The notes beneath the pieces were generated by a model. It had not been told where the DNA came from, did not search any database, and saw nothing but the letters and a program-made list of their open reading frames with translations. A DNA stretch of 64,000 nucleotides from an uncultured Bryobacteraceae bacterium (GTDB taxonomy: Bacteria; Acidobacteriota; Terriglobia; Bryobacterales; Bryobacteraceae), in the NCBI GenBank assembly GCA_937920635.1, contig CAKZUE010000021.1, positions 1 through 64,000 on the forward strand, read 5' to 3'. Positions 56,746 to 64,000 of this stretch are shown piece by piece. How positions within the stretch are numbered: position 1 is the first letter of the stretch; the number at the start of each line of letters is the position of its first letter. The position numbers and the translations under genes are program-made.

Positions 56746-57270
56746 ATGACGCCCCTGCATCCCTACATCGAATCCGTGCTGGCGGCGATGGTTCTTATCG
56801 CCGCCTTCACAGACCTGAAGCGCCGCGAGATCCCCAACTGGCTGTCGCTGGGAGGCATCGCGGCGGGCATCGCCCTGAACACCGGGCTGGCGGGCTGGAC
56901 GGGCCTTAAAACAGCCGGCGCGGGACTGGGCCTGGCCGCCCTGATCTTCATCCCGCTGTTCATCATGCGCTGGCTCGGCGGCGGCGACGTCAAGATCATG
57001 GGCGCCATCGGCGCGCTCGCCGGCCCTCAGTATATGATCGTGATTTTTGTTTTTGACGCGATCCTGGGCGGCATTGCCGCTCTCGTGCTGGTCGTTGTCC
57101 GCGGCCGGCTGCGGAAAACGCTCCGGAACATTCCCCGCATGTTCCGTTTGAAACGCGACAGCGAACTCGAGGCGGGCGGCGAGAAGTCCCTGGGCCTGCC
57201 GCGCGCCGTCACCATCGCGGCGGCCACCTTGCTCGTGCTGTGGGGCGCTACTCGAGCACCGGCAGGATGA
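56746..57270 (+). CDS. cpaA: Prepilin peptidase CpaA/TadV (A24 family)
   Basis: 'FTDLKRREIPNWLSLGGIAAG' and 'LGGGDVKIMGAIGALAGP' (A24 catalytic Asp motifs, GGGDVK). Confidence 0.9.
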   Translation: MTPLHPYIESVLAAMVLIAAFTDLKRREIPNWLSLGGIAAGIALNTGLAGWTGLKTAGAGLGLAALIFIPLFIMRWLGGGDVKIMGAIGALAGPQYMIVIFVFDAILGGIAALVLVVVRGRLRKTLRNIPRMFRLKRDSELEAGGEKSLGLPRAVTIAAATLLVLWGATRAPAG

Positions 57271-59152
57271 CCGCGCTCGCCGCCTGCCTCGTGCGGTAGA
57301 CGCGGTGCGTCGCCTTGATGAAATCGGCGGCGCGGGCTTCATGGATCCGCACGAACTTCTGCGGGTTGCGGTCCGCCAGCGGGAACCATGAGCTCTGCAC
57401 GTGGATCATGATCCGGTGGCCGCGCCGGAAGGTGTGGAACACGTCCGGCAGTTCGAACTCCACCACTTCCACCCTGCCCGGCGTGAACGGCGTTGGCTTG
57501 TCGAAGCCCGTGCGGAAGCGCCCGCGGAACGGCTCGCCGCGCACCAGCATCTGATAGCCGCCCATCCGGACCTGCTTTGGATTCGGCTGCGGATCGGGCG
57601 CGTCGTTCGGAAAGACGTCGATCAGCTTCACCACCCAGTCGGCGTCCGTGCCCGTCGTGGAGACGTGCAGCACGGCCTTCAACGGGCCGGCGATCCGCGT
57701 GTCCTGCTCGAGCGGCTCCGTCTGGTAGACCAGCACGTCGGGCCGTGTGGATGCGAACCGCTGGTCGTCGGTCATGTAGTCGTAGTTCATGCCGCGGTCG
57801 ATGTAGGGCAGGAAGGGCACGGGGCGGTTCGGATCCGACAGATACTCGTCGAAACCTTCAGCGGCCGCAGGAGCCTCCGTCGACAGCCGTCCTTCTTCGC
57901 GGAAATAGAACGTCCGCTTGCGCGCCTCCCTGGGGGGCCACGCGTCCATGCGGTGCCATTCATTGCGGCCCGTTTCAAAGACGAACGCTTCGGGCAATGG
58001 CCGCGCGGGGCTCTCGCCCTTCAGGTGCTGCGCGAAGAACGGATATTCGATTTCGTCCTGGAAGAACTTCGACGTGTTCACGGCGAAGCTGATGTTGCCC
58101 AGCGACGTGCCGTCGGAACGCGCCCAGCCCCCGTGGCTCCACGGGCCTTCCACCAGCATGTTCACCGCGCCCGGATTCTGCTTCTCGGCGGATTCATACA
58201 GGCGCAGCGGCCCGAACACATCCTCGGCGTCGAACCAGCCGCCGACGGTCAGCATCGCGGGCTTCAGATTCGTCACATATTGCCGGAGATCGCGCGCCTT
58301 CCAGTAATCACTATAGGTATCGTTCTCGAGCAACTCGCGCCAGAATTTCACCTGCCCTTTGAAAAACTTCTCGTCATAGTTCGCCAGCGGTCCGGCGGAG
58401 AGGTGGAAGGTGTAGGCGTCGGGGCCGTCAATTTCGAACCGTGAACCCGCCAGCAGCGCCTCCGAAGGCTGCGGCCGTCCGAACGCGCCGAGAAAATTGA
58501 ACGCATGCGCCAGGAACAGCACTCCATTGTGGCGGAAATCGTCGCCGATGAACCAGTTGATCACCGGCGCCTGCGGAGACACGGCTTTCAGCGCCGGGTG
58601 CGCGTCGATGGCGCCCATGGCCGCATAAAATCCGGGGTACGAGATGCCCCACATGCCGGCGCGTCCGTTGTTGCCGCCGATGTTCTTCACCAGCCAGTCG
58701 ATGGTGTCGTAGGTGTCGGACGACTCATCGACATCCGTTTTCGACTTCTTGTTGGGAATATGCGGCCTCACATGGATGAACTCGCCCTCGCTGCGGCCGC
58801 GCCCGCGCACGTCCTGATAAGCGAAGATAAATCCGTCGCGCATGAACTTTTCGCTCGCCGGTCCGAGGCTCATGCGGTAATTGTCGATCCCGTACGGGGC
58901 CACCGAATACGGCGTCCGCAGCAGCAGGATGGGATAGGTGCGGCTCCGGTCCTTGGGCGTGTAGATCGAAGTGAACAGCCGCACGCCGTCGCGCATCGGG
59001 ATCAGCACCTCGTGCTTGGTGTAGTGCTGGCGGATGTACGCCGCCCGCTCGGCAGCCTGCGGCGGCAACTGCGGCGGGGCCACGGTGCGCGGCTGCGCCG
59101 CCAGCATGAGCGGGACAAGCAGGGCAAGAAGAAATCGCCGGGTGATCATCAC
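57248..59152 (-). CDS. CocE/NonD family hydrolase (X-Pro dipeptidyl-peptidase S15-like), secreted
   Basis: 'HEVLIPMRDGVRLFTSIYTPKDRSRTYPILLLRTPYSVAPYGID...FAYQDVRGRGRSEGEF...DTIDWLVKNIGGNNGRAGMWGISYPGFYAAMGAIDAHPALKAVSPQAP'. Confidence 0.94.
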   Translation of the reverse strand: MMITRRFLLALLVPLMLAAQPRTVAPPQLPPQAAERAAYIRQHYTKHEVLIPMRDGVRLFTSIYTPKDRSRTYPILLLRTPYSVAPYGIDNYRMSLGPASEKFMRDGFIFAYQDVRGRGRSEGEFIHVRPHIPNKKSKTDVDESSDTYDTIDWLVKNIGGNNGRAGMWGISYPGFYAAMGAIDAHPALKAVSPQAPVINWFIGDDFRHNGVLFLAHAFNFLGAFGRPQPSEALLAGSRFEIDGPDAYTFHLSAGPLANYDEKFFKGQVKFWRELLENDTYSDYWKARDLRQYVTNLKPAMLTVGGWFDAEDVFGPLRLYESAEKQNPGAVNMLVEGPWSHGGWARSDGTSLGNISFAVNTSKFFQDEIEYPFFAQHLKGESPARPLPEAFVFETGRNEWHRMDAWPPREARKRTFYFREEGRLSTEAPAAAEGFDEYLSDPNRPVPFLPYIDRGMNYDYMTDDQRFASTRPDVLVYQTEPLEQDTRIAGPLKAVLHVSTTGTDADWVVKLIDVFPNDAPDPQPNPKQVRMGGYQMLVRGEPFRGRFRTGFDKPTPFTPGRVEVVEFELPDVFHTFRRGHRIMIHVQSSWFPLADRNPQKFVRIHEARAADFIKATHRVYRTRQAASAVILPVLE

Positions 59153-59161
59153 AAATCCCTC

Positions 59162-59767
59162 TTATCTGAACAGGAGAAACAGGCGCATCGCGCCCGCGTA
59201 ACTGGCCTCCACCATCCACCGGCCCAGGCCGGTGGAAAACATCAGCACAAGCAGCAGAATGAATCCGAAGCGCGCCAGCTCGAGATAAACCGCCACGGGA
59301 ATGCGCGCGGCGATCAGGATTTTCGAGCCATCCAGCGGCGGAATGGGGATCATGTTGAACAGCGCCAGAAACAGGCTGATGAACGCCGCCCGGAACAGGA
59401 TCTCTACTCCAGACGGCCACATCACCGCAATCGCCGCCAGCACCAACGCGAACACCACGTTGCTTGCCGGTCCGGCAAGCGCCACCGCCAGCAGCCCGTT
59501 GGCCCCGCCGCGCAGCTTGGACGGATTCGTGTTCACGGCCTTGCCCCAGCCGAAAAAGACGCCGCCGAACAGCGAAGATACCAGCGGCACGAACACCGTG
59601 CCCATCCAGTCCACGTGCGCCAGGGGATTGAGAGTCACGCGCCCTTCCAGCCGCGGCGTGTCATCGCCCAGCCGGTCCGCCACAAACGCGTGGGCGAACT
59701 CGTGCGGCGTTGTCAGAATCCAGAAAATGGTCACGTTCAGCAGCGCCTGCGTGAAGTCGAGCTGCAT
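59162..59767 (-). CDS. Site-2 protease family (M50) membrane metalloprotease
   Basis: From ATG 59767: 'MQLDFTQALLNVTIFWILTTPHEFAHAFVADRLGDDTPRLEGRVTLNPLAHVDWMGT' (HExxH) and 'FNMIPIPPLDGSKIL' (NPDG-like). The longer ORF to 60523 is antisense/other-frame to the S9 peptidase. Confidence 0.92.
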   Translation of the reverse strand: MQLDFTQALLNVTIFWILTTPHEFAHAFVADRLGDDTPRLEGRVTLNPLAHVDWMGTVFVPLVSSLFGGVFFGWGKAVNTNPSKLRGGANGLLAVALAGPASNVVFALVLAAIAVMWPSGVEILFRAAFISLFLALFNMIPIPPLDGSKILIAARIPVAVYLELARFGFILLLVLMFSTGLGRWMVEASYAGAMRLFLLFR

Positions 59768-61773
59768 CAGTTGTCCTTCACCCGGTACTTTTCGAACCAC
59801 GCCAGCAGGTAAAGCTGCTGCATCAACTGATGCGACGGGCGCCTCCAGCCGTGGAACTCCTCCGGCACGCGCACCAGCAGCGTCTCCTTTTTCAGCAGTT
59901 TCAGCGCCCGGTAATACTCTTCGCTCTGCGAAATCGGCGTGCGCAGGTCCGCCTCGCCCGTCATGACCATCGTTGGCGTCGTCACGTTGGCCACATAGTG
60001 CAGCGGCGAGCGCACCGCGTACTCCATCGGATCCTCCCACGGCTTCTTGCGGAACTGGTCGTACCACATCACACCGTCGGTGGTGCCGACGAAACTGTGC
60101 CAGTTGATCACCGGACGCATGGAGACCGCCGCGCGGAAACGGTTCGTGTGGCCCACGATCCACGCCGTCAGCACGCCCCCGCCGCTGCCGCCGCAGACAA
60201 AGAGATTGCGCTCGTCGATGAAGCCCTTTTTCAATGCGGCATCGACTCCCGCCATCAGATCGTCGTAGTCCTTGCCCGGATACGCCAGGTGGATCCCGTT
60301 GACGAAGTCCTGCCCGTAGCCTGTGCTGCCGCGCGGATTCGAGTACAGCACGGCATAGCCGTTGGCGGCGAAGTTCTGCCACGCCCAGTTGAAGGCCACG
60401 CTGTACATGGACCACGGCCCGCCGTGGATGTACAGCACCAGCGGGTACTTTCGATTGGGATCGAAGTTCACCGGCTTCACCAGCCAGCCCTGGATCTTGA
60501 ACCCGTCCGGTCCGTCCCACCACATCTCTTCCACTTCGCCGAGAGCCCGGTCCTCGAGCACGTCCTGGTTCACGTCCAGAATCTTCGTCACCACATTGCC
60601 GCGGATGTGCACCAGCGACGAGGGCTCATGGAACGCAGACCGCACGGCGGCGACGTCGCCGCTCTTCGCCAGAGAAGCCTGCGAAATGACGTGCGCGCCA
60701 TCGGTCACCTTGCGCGGCGCGCCGTTCAGAGGCAGGAAGTAGAGGTTCGCCGTGCCCTTCTCCTCCATGGTGAAAAACACGCCGGACCCGTCGGCGCTCC
60801 AGTGCAGCTCGCCCGGTCCCGAGGGAAGGTTGCCCGCCCACAGGCGCTTTTGTCCGCCCTCGCTGTCCATCAGGTAGATGGAGGGCAAATGATACGTCAG
60901 CAGCTTGTCATCGAACCCCGTGTAGGCGATCCACTTGCCGTGCGGCTTCGGATTCGTGTCCGGCCCCTTGCGGTCCGTGAGCTGGCGGATGTTGCCCGTG
61001 GCCACATCGAGCGCGTAAATCTCGGTGTCGTTGCGCAGATACTCGGCATCGGGCTTGCGGATGCCGCTGAAGTAGATGGTCTTCCCATCGGGCGACCATT
61101 GCGGATCGCGGTGATTGTACTTGCCTGAAGTGATCTGCCTGGCCGTGCCGCCGGTGAAGGCATCCACCACGAAGATGTGCGACCAGCCCTTCGGCACGGG
61201 GCCGATGCCGTCGCTGGCCCACGACAGCCGGTCGACGATCACGGCGGGCTTGGCCCACTGCGCGCCCTCGGGCCGCTTCGGCAGCTTGATCGGCAGAATC
61301 GGATCTTCGTCGGGCACGGTCACAGTGAAGGCGATCTTCTTCCCGTCCGGCGACCAGCGGATCTGCGAAGGCGCCTTCTCGACCCGCGTCAGTTGCGCCA
61401 CCTCGCGCGTGTCCGCCCACATCACATGGATCTGCGTCGTGCCGTCGCGGTCGCTCAGGAATGCAATGCGCTTCCCGTCGGGCGACCACACGGGCGAGGA
61501 ATCGCGCCACGGTCCGGAGGTGAGCTCGCGCAGCTTCGCGCCCGCAGGGTCCGTCCATCCGGTGATCAGCCACAGATTGTTCCGCTGCTGATCTTTGATC
61601 CGGTCGACAAATCCGCGCGCGAAGACGATCGCCTTGCCATCCGGCGATATGGCGGGACTGGAGACGCTCTCCATGTCGAACAGCGTCTCGGACTCGAGCC
61701 CTTTTTTCTCTTGGGCGGGAAGACTGACGAGCACCGCCAGCGTAAGGAACACCAGTGAGCCGGTTCGTGACAT
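59767..61773 (-). CDS. S9 family peptidase (prolyl oligopeptidase/acylaminoacyl peptidase-like)
   Basis: TolB-like propeller segments plus 'YPLVLYIHGGPWSMYSVAFNWAWQNFAANGYAVLYSNPRGSTGYGQDF...LFVCGGSGGGVLTAWIVGHTNRFRAAVSMRPVINW' (GxSxG). Confidence 0.94.
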   Translation of the reverse strand: MSRTGSLVFLTLAVLVSLPAQEKKGLESETLFDMESVSSPAISPDGKAIVFARGFVDRIKDQQRNNLWLITGWTDPAGAKLRELTSGPWRDSSPVWSPDGKRIAFLSDRDGTTQIHVMWADTREVAQLTRVEKAPSQIRWSPDGKKIAFTVTVPDEDPILPIKLPKRPEGAQWAKPAVIVDRLSWASDGIGPVPKGWSHIFVVDAFTGGTARQITSGKYNHRDPQWSPDGKTIYFSGIRKPDAEYLRNDTEIYALDVATGNIRQLTDRKGPDTNPKPHGKWIAYTGFDDKLLTYHLPSIYLMDSEGGQKRLWAGNLPSGPGELHWSADGSGVFFTMEEKGTANLYFLPLNGAPRKVTDGAHVISQASLAKSGDVAAVRSAFHEPSSLVHIRGNVVTKILDVNQDVLEDRALGEVEEMWWDGPDGFKIQGWLVKPVNFDPNRKYPLVLYIHGGPWSMYSVAFNWAWQNFAANGYAVLYSNPRGSTGYGQDFVNGIHLAYPGKDYDDLMAGVDAALKKGFIDERNLFVCGGSGGGVLTAWIVGHTNRFRAAVSMRPVINWHSFVGTTDGVMWYDQFRKKPWEDPMEYAVRSPLHYVANVTTPTMVMTGEADLRTPISQSEEYYRALKLLKKETLLVRVPEEFHGWRRPSHQLMQQLYLLAWFEKYRVKDN

Positions 61774-61867
61774 AACCTCATGCTACACGTCAGGCGCGCG
61801 AGGTGATGAAACAGACTTCGGTATCCGTTTCGGGCGCCCCGCGGCGCTGCGGCATCGTGTGTGGCGC

Positions 61868-63931
61868 TTACTTCGCTGTCCTCGCGAACCCCAGCTCTTC
61901 CAGCACGCGCGTGGCGCCGTAAACCGACCGCAGGGCTTCAATGATGCCGCTCGAAGCCACATGGACGCAGCGCTCGCCGCGGTCCATGCCGTAGACGAAG
62001 CGGTTGTGCATCGCCTCGTAATTGGAATCGAACACGATGCCGGTCACCTCGCCGCGCGTGTTCACCGTCGGCGAGCCGGAGTTGCCGCCGATGATGTCCG
62101 CGGTGGAGACGAAATTGAACGGCGTCTTCAGCTTCAGCGCAGACTTCCGCTCCAGCCACTTCGCCGGCAGTTTGTAGGGATCCTCTCCGGTGGCGCGCCG
62201 GTACAGCCCGTCGAAGTCCGTCGCCCACCGCACCGGCTGCCCCTGCGCGTTGCGGTATCCCTGCACCGCGCCGAACGACAGCCGCAGCGAGCCCGTCGCG
62301 TCCGGATAGACCGACGTGCCATACAGCGTGAACCGCGCCCGCGCAATGCGCGATGACGCATCGCGGATCACCGGGTCGAACTCCTCGTCAAACACCTTCC
62401 GGATGGCGCGCGCATGCGGGTCGATCAGCCGCACCAGGCGGATCATCCCGTCTTCAGAGCTCTTCACCGCCGCGGCGTCAGCCGCCAGCCGCTTCCGCTC
62501 GCCCACATCGTGCAGCATCGAGCTCGACACGTACTCGCGCGCGGCGTCAGCCGGAGTCCTGCCATCCAGGATCTGACGGACCACGGGATGCGCCGCGCCC
62601 AGCTCCGCCGAGAGCAGCTCGAACCACTTCTGGAGCATCAGCGCTTCCAGTTCCGGCGTCACCGGCGTCTGCGCGAACAGCCGCAGCTCGAGCGACGGCA
62701 GCGCGGCATCGCTGTACTCGCGCAGCCGCTCGGCGTTCGGCTTCGCGCGCTCTTCCGCAAGCCGGTAAAGATGGCGCGCGTAGGTGAACATGTCGCACAG
62801 GATGGCGCCGTTTTCGAGAAGATACTCCGCCGAGCGCGGACGCCATTTCTGATACGCCGCCGCCACCTGCTCGAAGGCGTCTCCCAGCGCCTCTCTGGCT
62901 CTGGGATTTGCGGCTGCGGCGGCGCGGAACTGTTCCTCGCTCTGGCGCTTGGCTTCCATCAGCCACGCCTCGCGCATGCCCTTCAGTTCGCCGTCCCGCA
63001 CCTTGTAAGAGTTCTCGGCGCCGAACAGTTTGTCGCGGGCCACGCGGTGATTCTCCTCGCTCTTCGCGCCGTATTCCTTCAGCGCCTGGATGATGGCGGA
63101 GAGGTTGCGCAGCGTGCGCGGATAACTCACGTCGCGCAGGAATTCCAGTTGCGCCAGCGTGATGAAGCGGTCTGTCGAGCCGGGATGGCCGCTCACCAGC
63201 GCCAGTTCGCCCTCGCGCGGCCCGCTCTTCGACCATTTCAGGTAATTCGGCGTCGCCGCCGGCTTGCCGTCCTCGTACGCGCGCAAGAACGTGATGTCCA
63301 GACAGAAGCGCGGGTAGGTGAAGTTGTCCGGATCGCCGCCGAAGAAGGCGATCGCCTCTTCCGGCGCGAACACCAGCCGCACATCGGTGTACTTCTTGTA
63401 GCGGTAGAGATGGTAGAGCGCGCCCGAGTACAGCGTCACCACCGTGCAGGCGCCGCCGTTACGGTCCATGCATTCTTTCTCGATGGTGTTCATCGCCGCC
63501 TGCCGCTGCGCGGCGGCTTTCGGATCGGAGGGAGGCGCGGTGACCGATTTGTTCACGCGCTCCGTGACGTCTTCGATCTCCAGCAGCACCTGCACCTCCA
63601 GCCCCGGGCACTTCAGTTCCTGGTCCGGCGTTTCGGCGTAGAAGCCGTCGCGCATGTAGTTGTGCTCTTTCGAACTCACGTTCTGGATGCAGCGCGACGC
63701 GACGTGATGGTTGGTGAAGATGAGTCCGTTCGGGGAAACGAAGGATCCGGAGCCGCCGCCGAATCGGACCGACGAGAGCCGGAGATGATCGAGAAACTCT
63801 TTCGATGGCTGGAAGCGGTGCCTGGATGCCAGTTGCGCTTCGGGGATCGCGTTGAACAGCCACAGACCCTCGTCGGCGCGGACGAGGCTGACAGCCAGCA
63901 GGGCGAAGAGGAACAACCTGGTTCGTTTCAT
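61868..63931 (-). CDS. S46 family peptidase (DPP7/DPP11-like), secreted
   Basis: 'DEGLWLFNAIPEAQLASRHRFQPSKEFLDHLRLSSVRFGGGSGSFVSPNGLIFTNHHVASRCIQNVSSKEHNYMRDGFYA' and 'FVSTADIIGGNSGSPTVNTRGEVTGIVFDSNYEAM'. Start at internal ATG 63931. Confidence 0.95.
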   Translation of the reverse strand: MKRTRLFLFALLAVSLVRADEGLWLFNAIPEAQLASRHRFQPSKEFLDHLRLSSVRFGGGSGSFVSPNGLIFTNHHVASRCIQNVSSKEHNYMRDGFYAETPDQELKCPGLEVQVLLEIEDVTERVNKSVTAPPSDPKAAAQRQAAMNTIEKECMDRNGGACTVVTLYSGALYHLYRYKKYTDVRLVFAPEEAIAFFGGDPDNFTYPRFCLDITFLRAYEDGKPAATPNYLKWSKSGPREGELALVSGHPGSTDRFITLAQLEFLRDVSYPRTLRNLSAIIQALKEYGAKSEENHRVARDKLFGAENSYKVRDGELKGMREAWLMEAKRQSEEQFRAAAAANPRAREALGDAFEQVAAAYQKWRPRSAEYLLENGAILCDMFTYARHLYRLAEERAKPNAERLREYSDAALPSLELRLFAQTPVTPELEALMLQKWFELLSAELGAAHPVVRQILDGRTPADAAREYVSSSMLHDVGERKRLAADAAAVKSSEDGMIRLVRLIDPHARAIRKVFDEEFDPVIRDASSRIARARFTLYGTSVYPDATGSLRLSFGAVQGYRNAQGQPVRWATDFDGLYRRATGEDPYKLPAKWLERKSALKLKTPFNFVSTADIIGGNSGSPTVNTRGEVTGIVFDSNYEAMHNRFVYGMDRGERCVHVASSGIIEALRSVYGATRVLEELGFARTAK

Positions 63932-64000
63932 TCGGGAATGCCTTTCCTTCTCAGGATAGCGGGGTGTGAATTCCATCCGGGCGCCGCAGTGTCGGACAAT

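Noticed and set aside
59767-60523. N-terminal extension of the M50 protease ORF
   Set aside because: This part is an off-frame reading of the S9 peptidase gene; the true start is ATG 59767 with a TGATG overlap.
1-64000. CRISPR arrays, tRNA and rRNA genes
   Set aside because: No regularly spaced direct repeats, tRNA cloverleaf signatures or rRNA-like stretches noticed by eye; tRNAscan/Infernal would be needed for certainty.

Overview
The window is about 64 kb of GC-rich bacterial chromosome. Gene content (Tat-exported Gfo/Idh oxidoreductase, sulfatases, PSCyt1/DUF1549/DUF1553 plus DUF1501 pair, ThuA-DUF1080, S46/S9 peptidases, DUF2339) suggests an Acidobacteriota (Bryobacter/Solibacter-like) lineage; this assignment is inference. 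Main blocks: a multiply frameshifted IS4-type transposase at the left edge; Tat-exported oxidoreductase and sulfatase genes flanking a decayed ORF; an esterase with a large C-terminal extension; a Tad/Flp pilus export operon (CpaB, CpaC, CpaE, CpaF, TadB, TadC) ending in an unlisted 33-aa membrane micro-ORF; assorted metabolic genes; a tightly coupled three-gene operon FkbH-carrier protein / GT4 glycosyltransferase / GT4-thioesterase with no KS, A or C domains; TrpB2 and a radical SAM gene; a two-gene AAA-ATPase plus small-protein module that resembles a defence or accessory cassette; an ABC exporter whose permease is fused to an amidohydrolase-like domain lacking the HxH motif; FtsK, UppP, pyruvate kinase, prepilin peptidase, and a peptidase-rich right end. 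The strongest candidates for something undescribed are (1) the FkbH-ACP/GT/GT-TE operon at 33.6-39.0 kb, (2) the permease-pseudoamidohydrolase fusion at 50.2-51.9 kb, (3) the AAA ATPase plus small-protein pair at 45.5-47.1 kb, (4) a TrmO fused to a cysteine-less FmdE-like domain at 23.7-24.5 kb. All family calls come from reading translated motifs; no database search was run.
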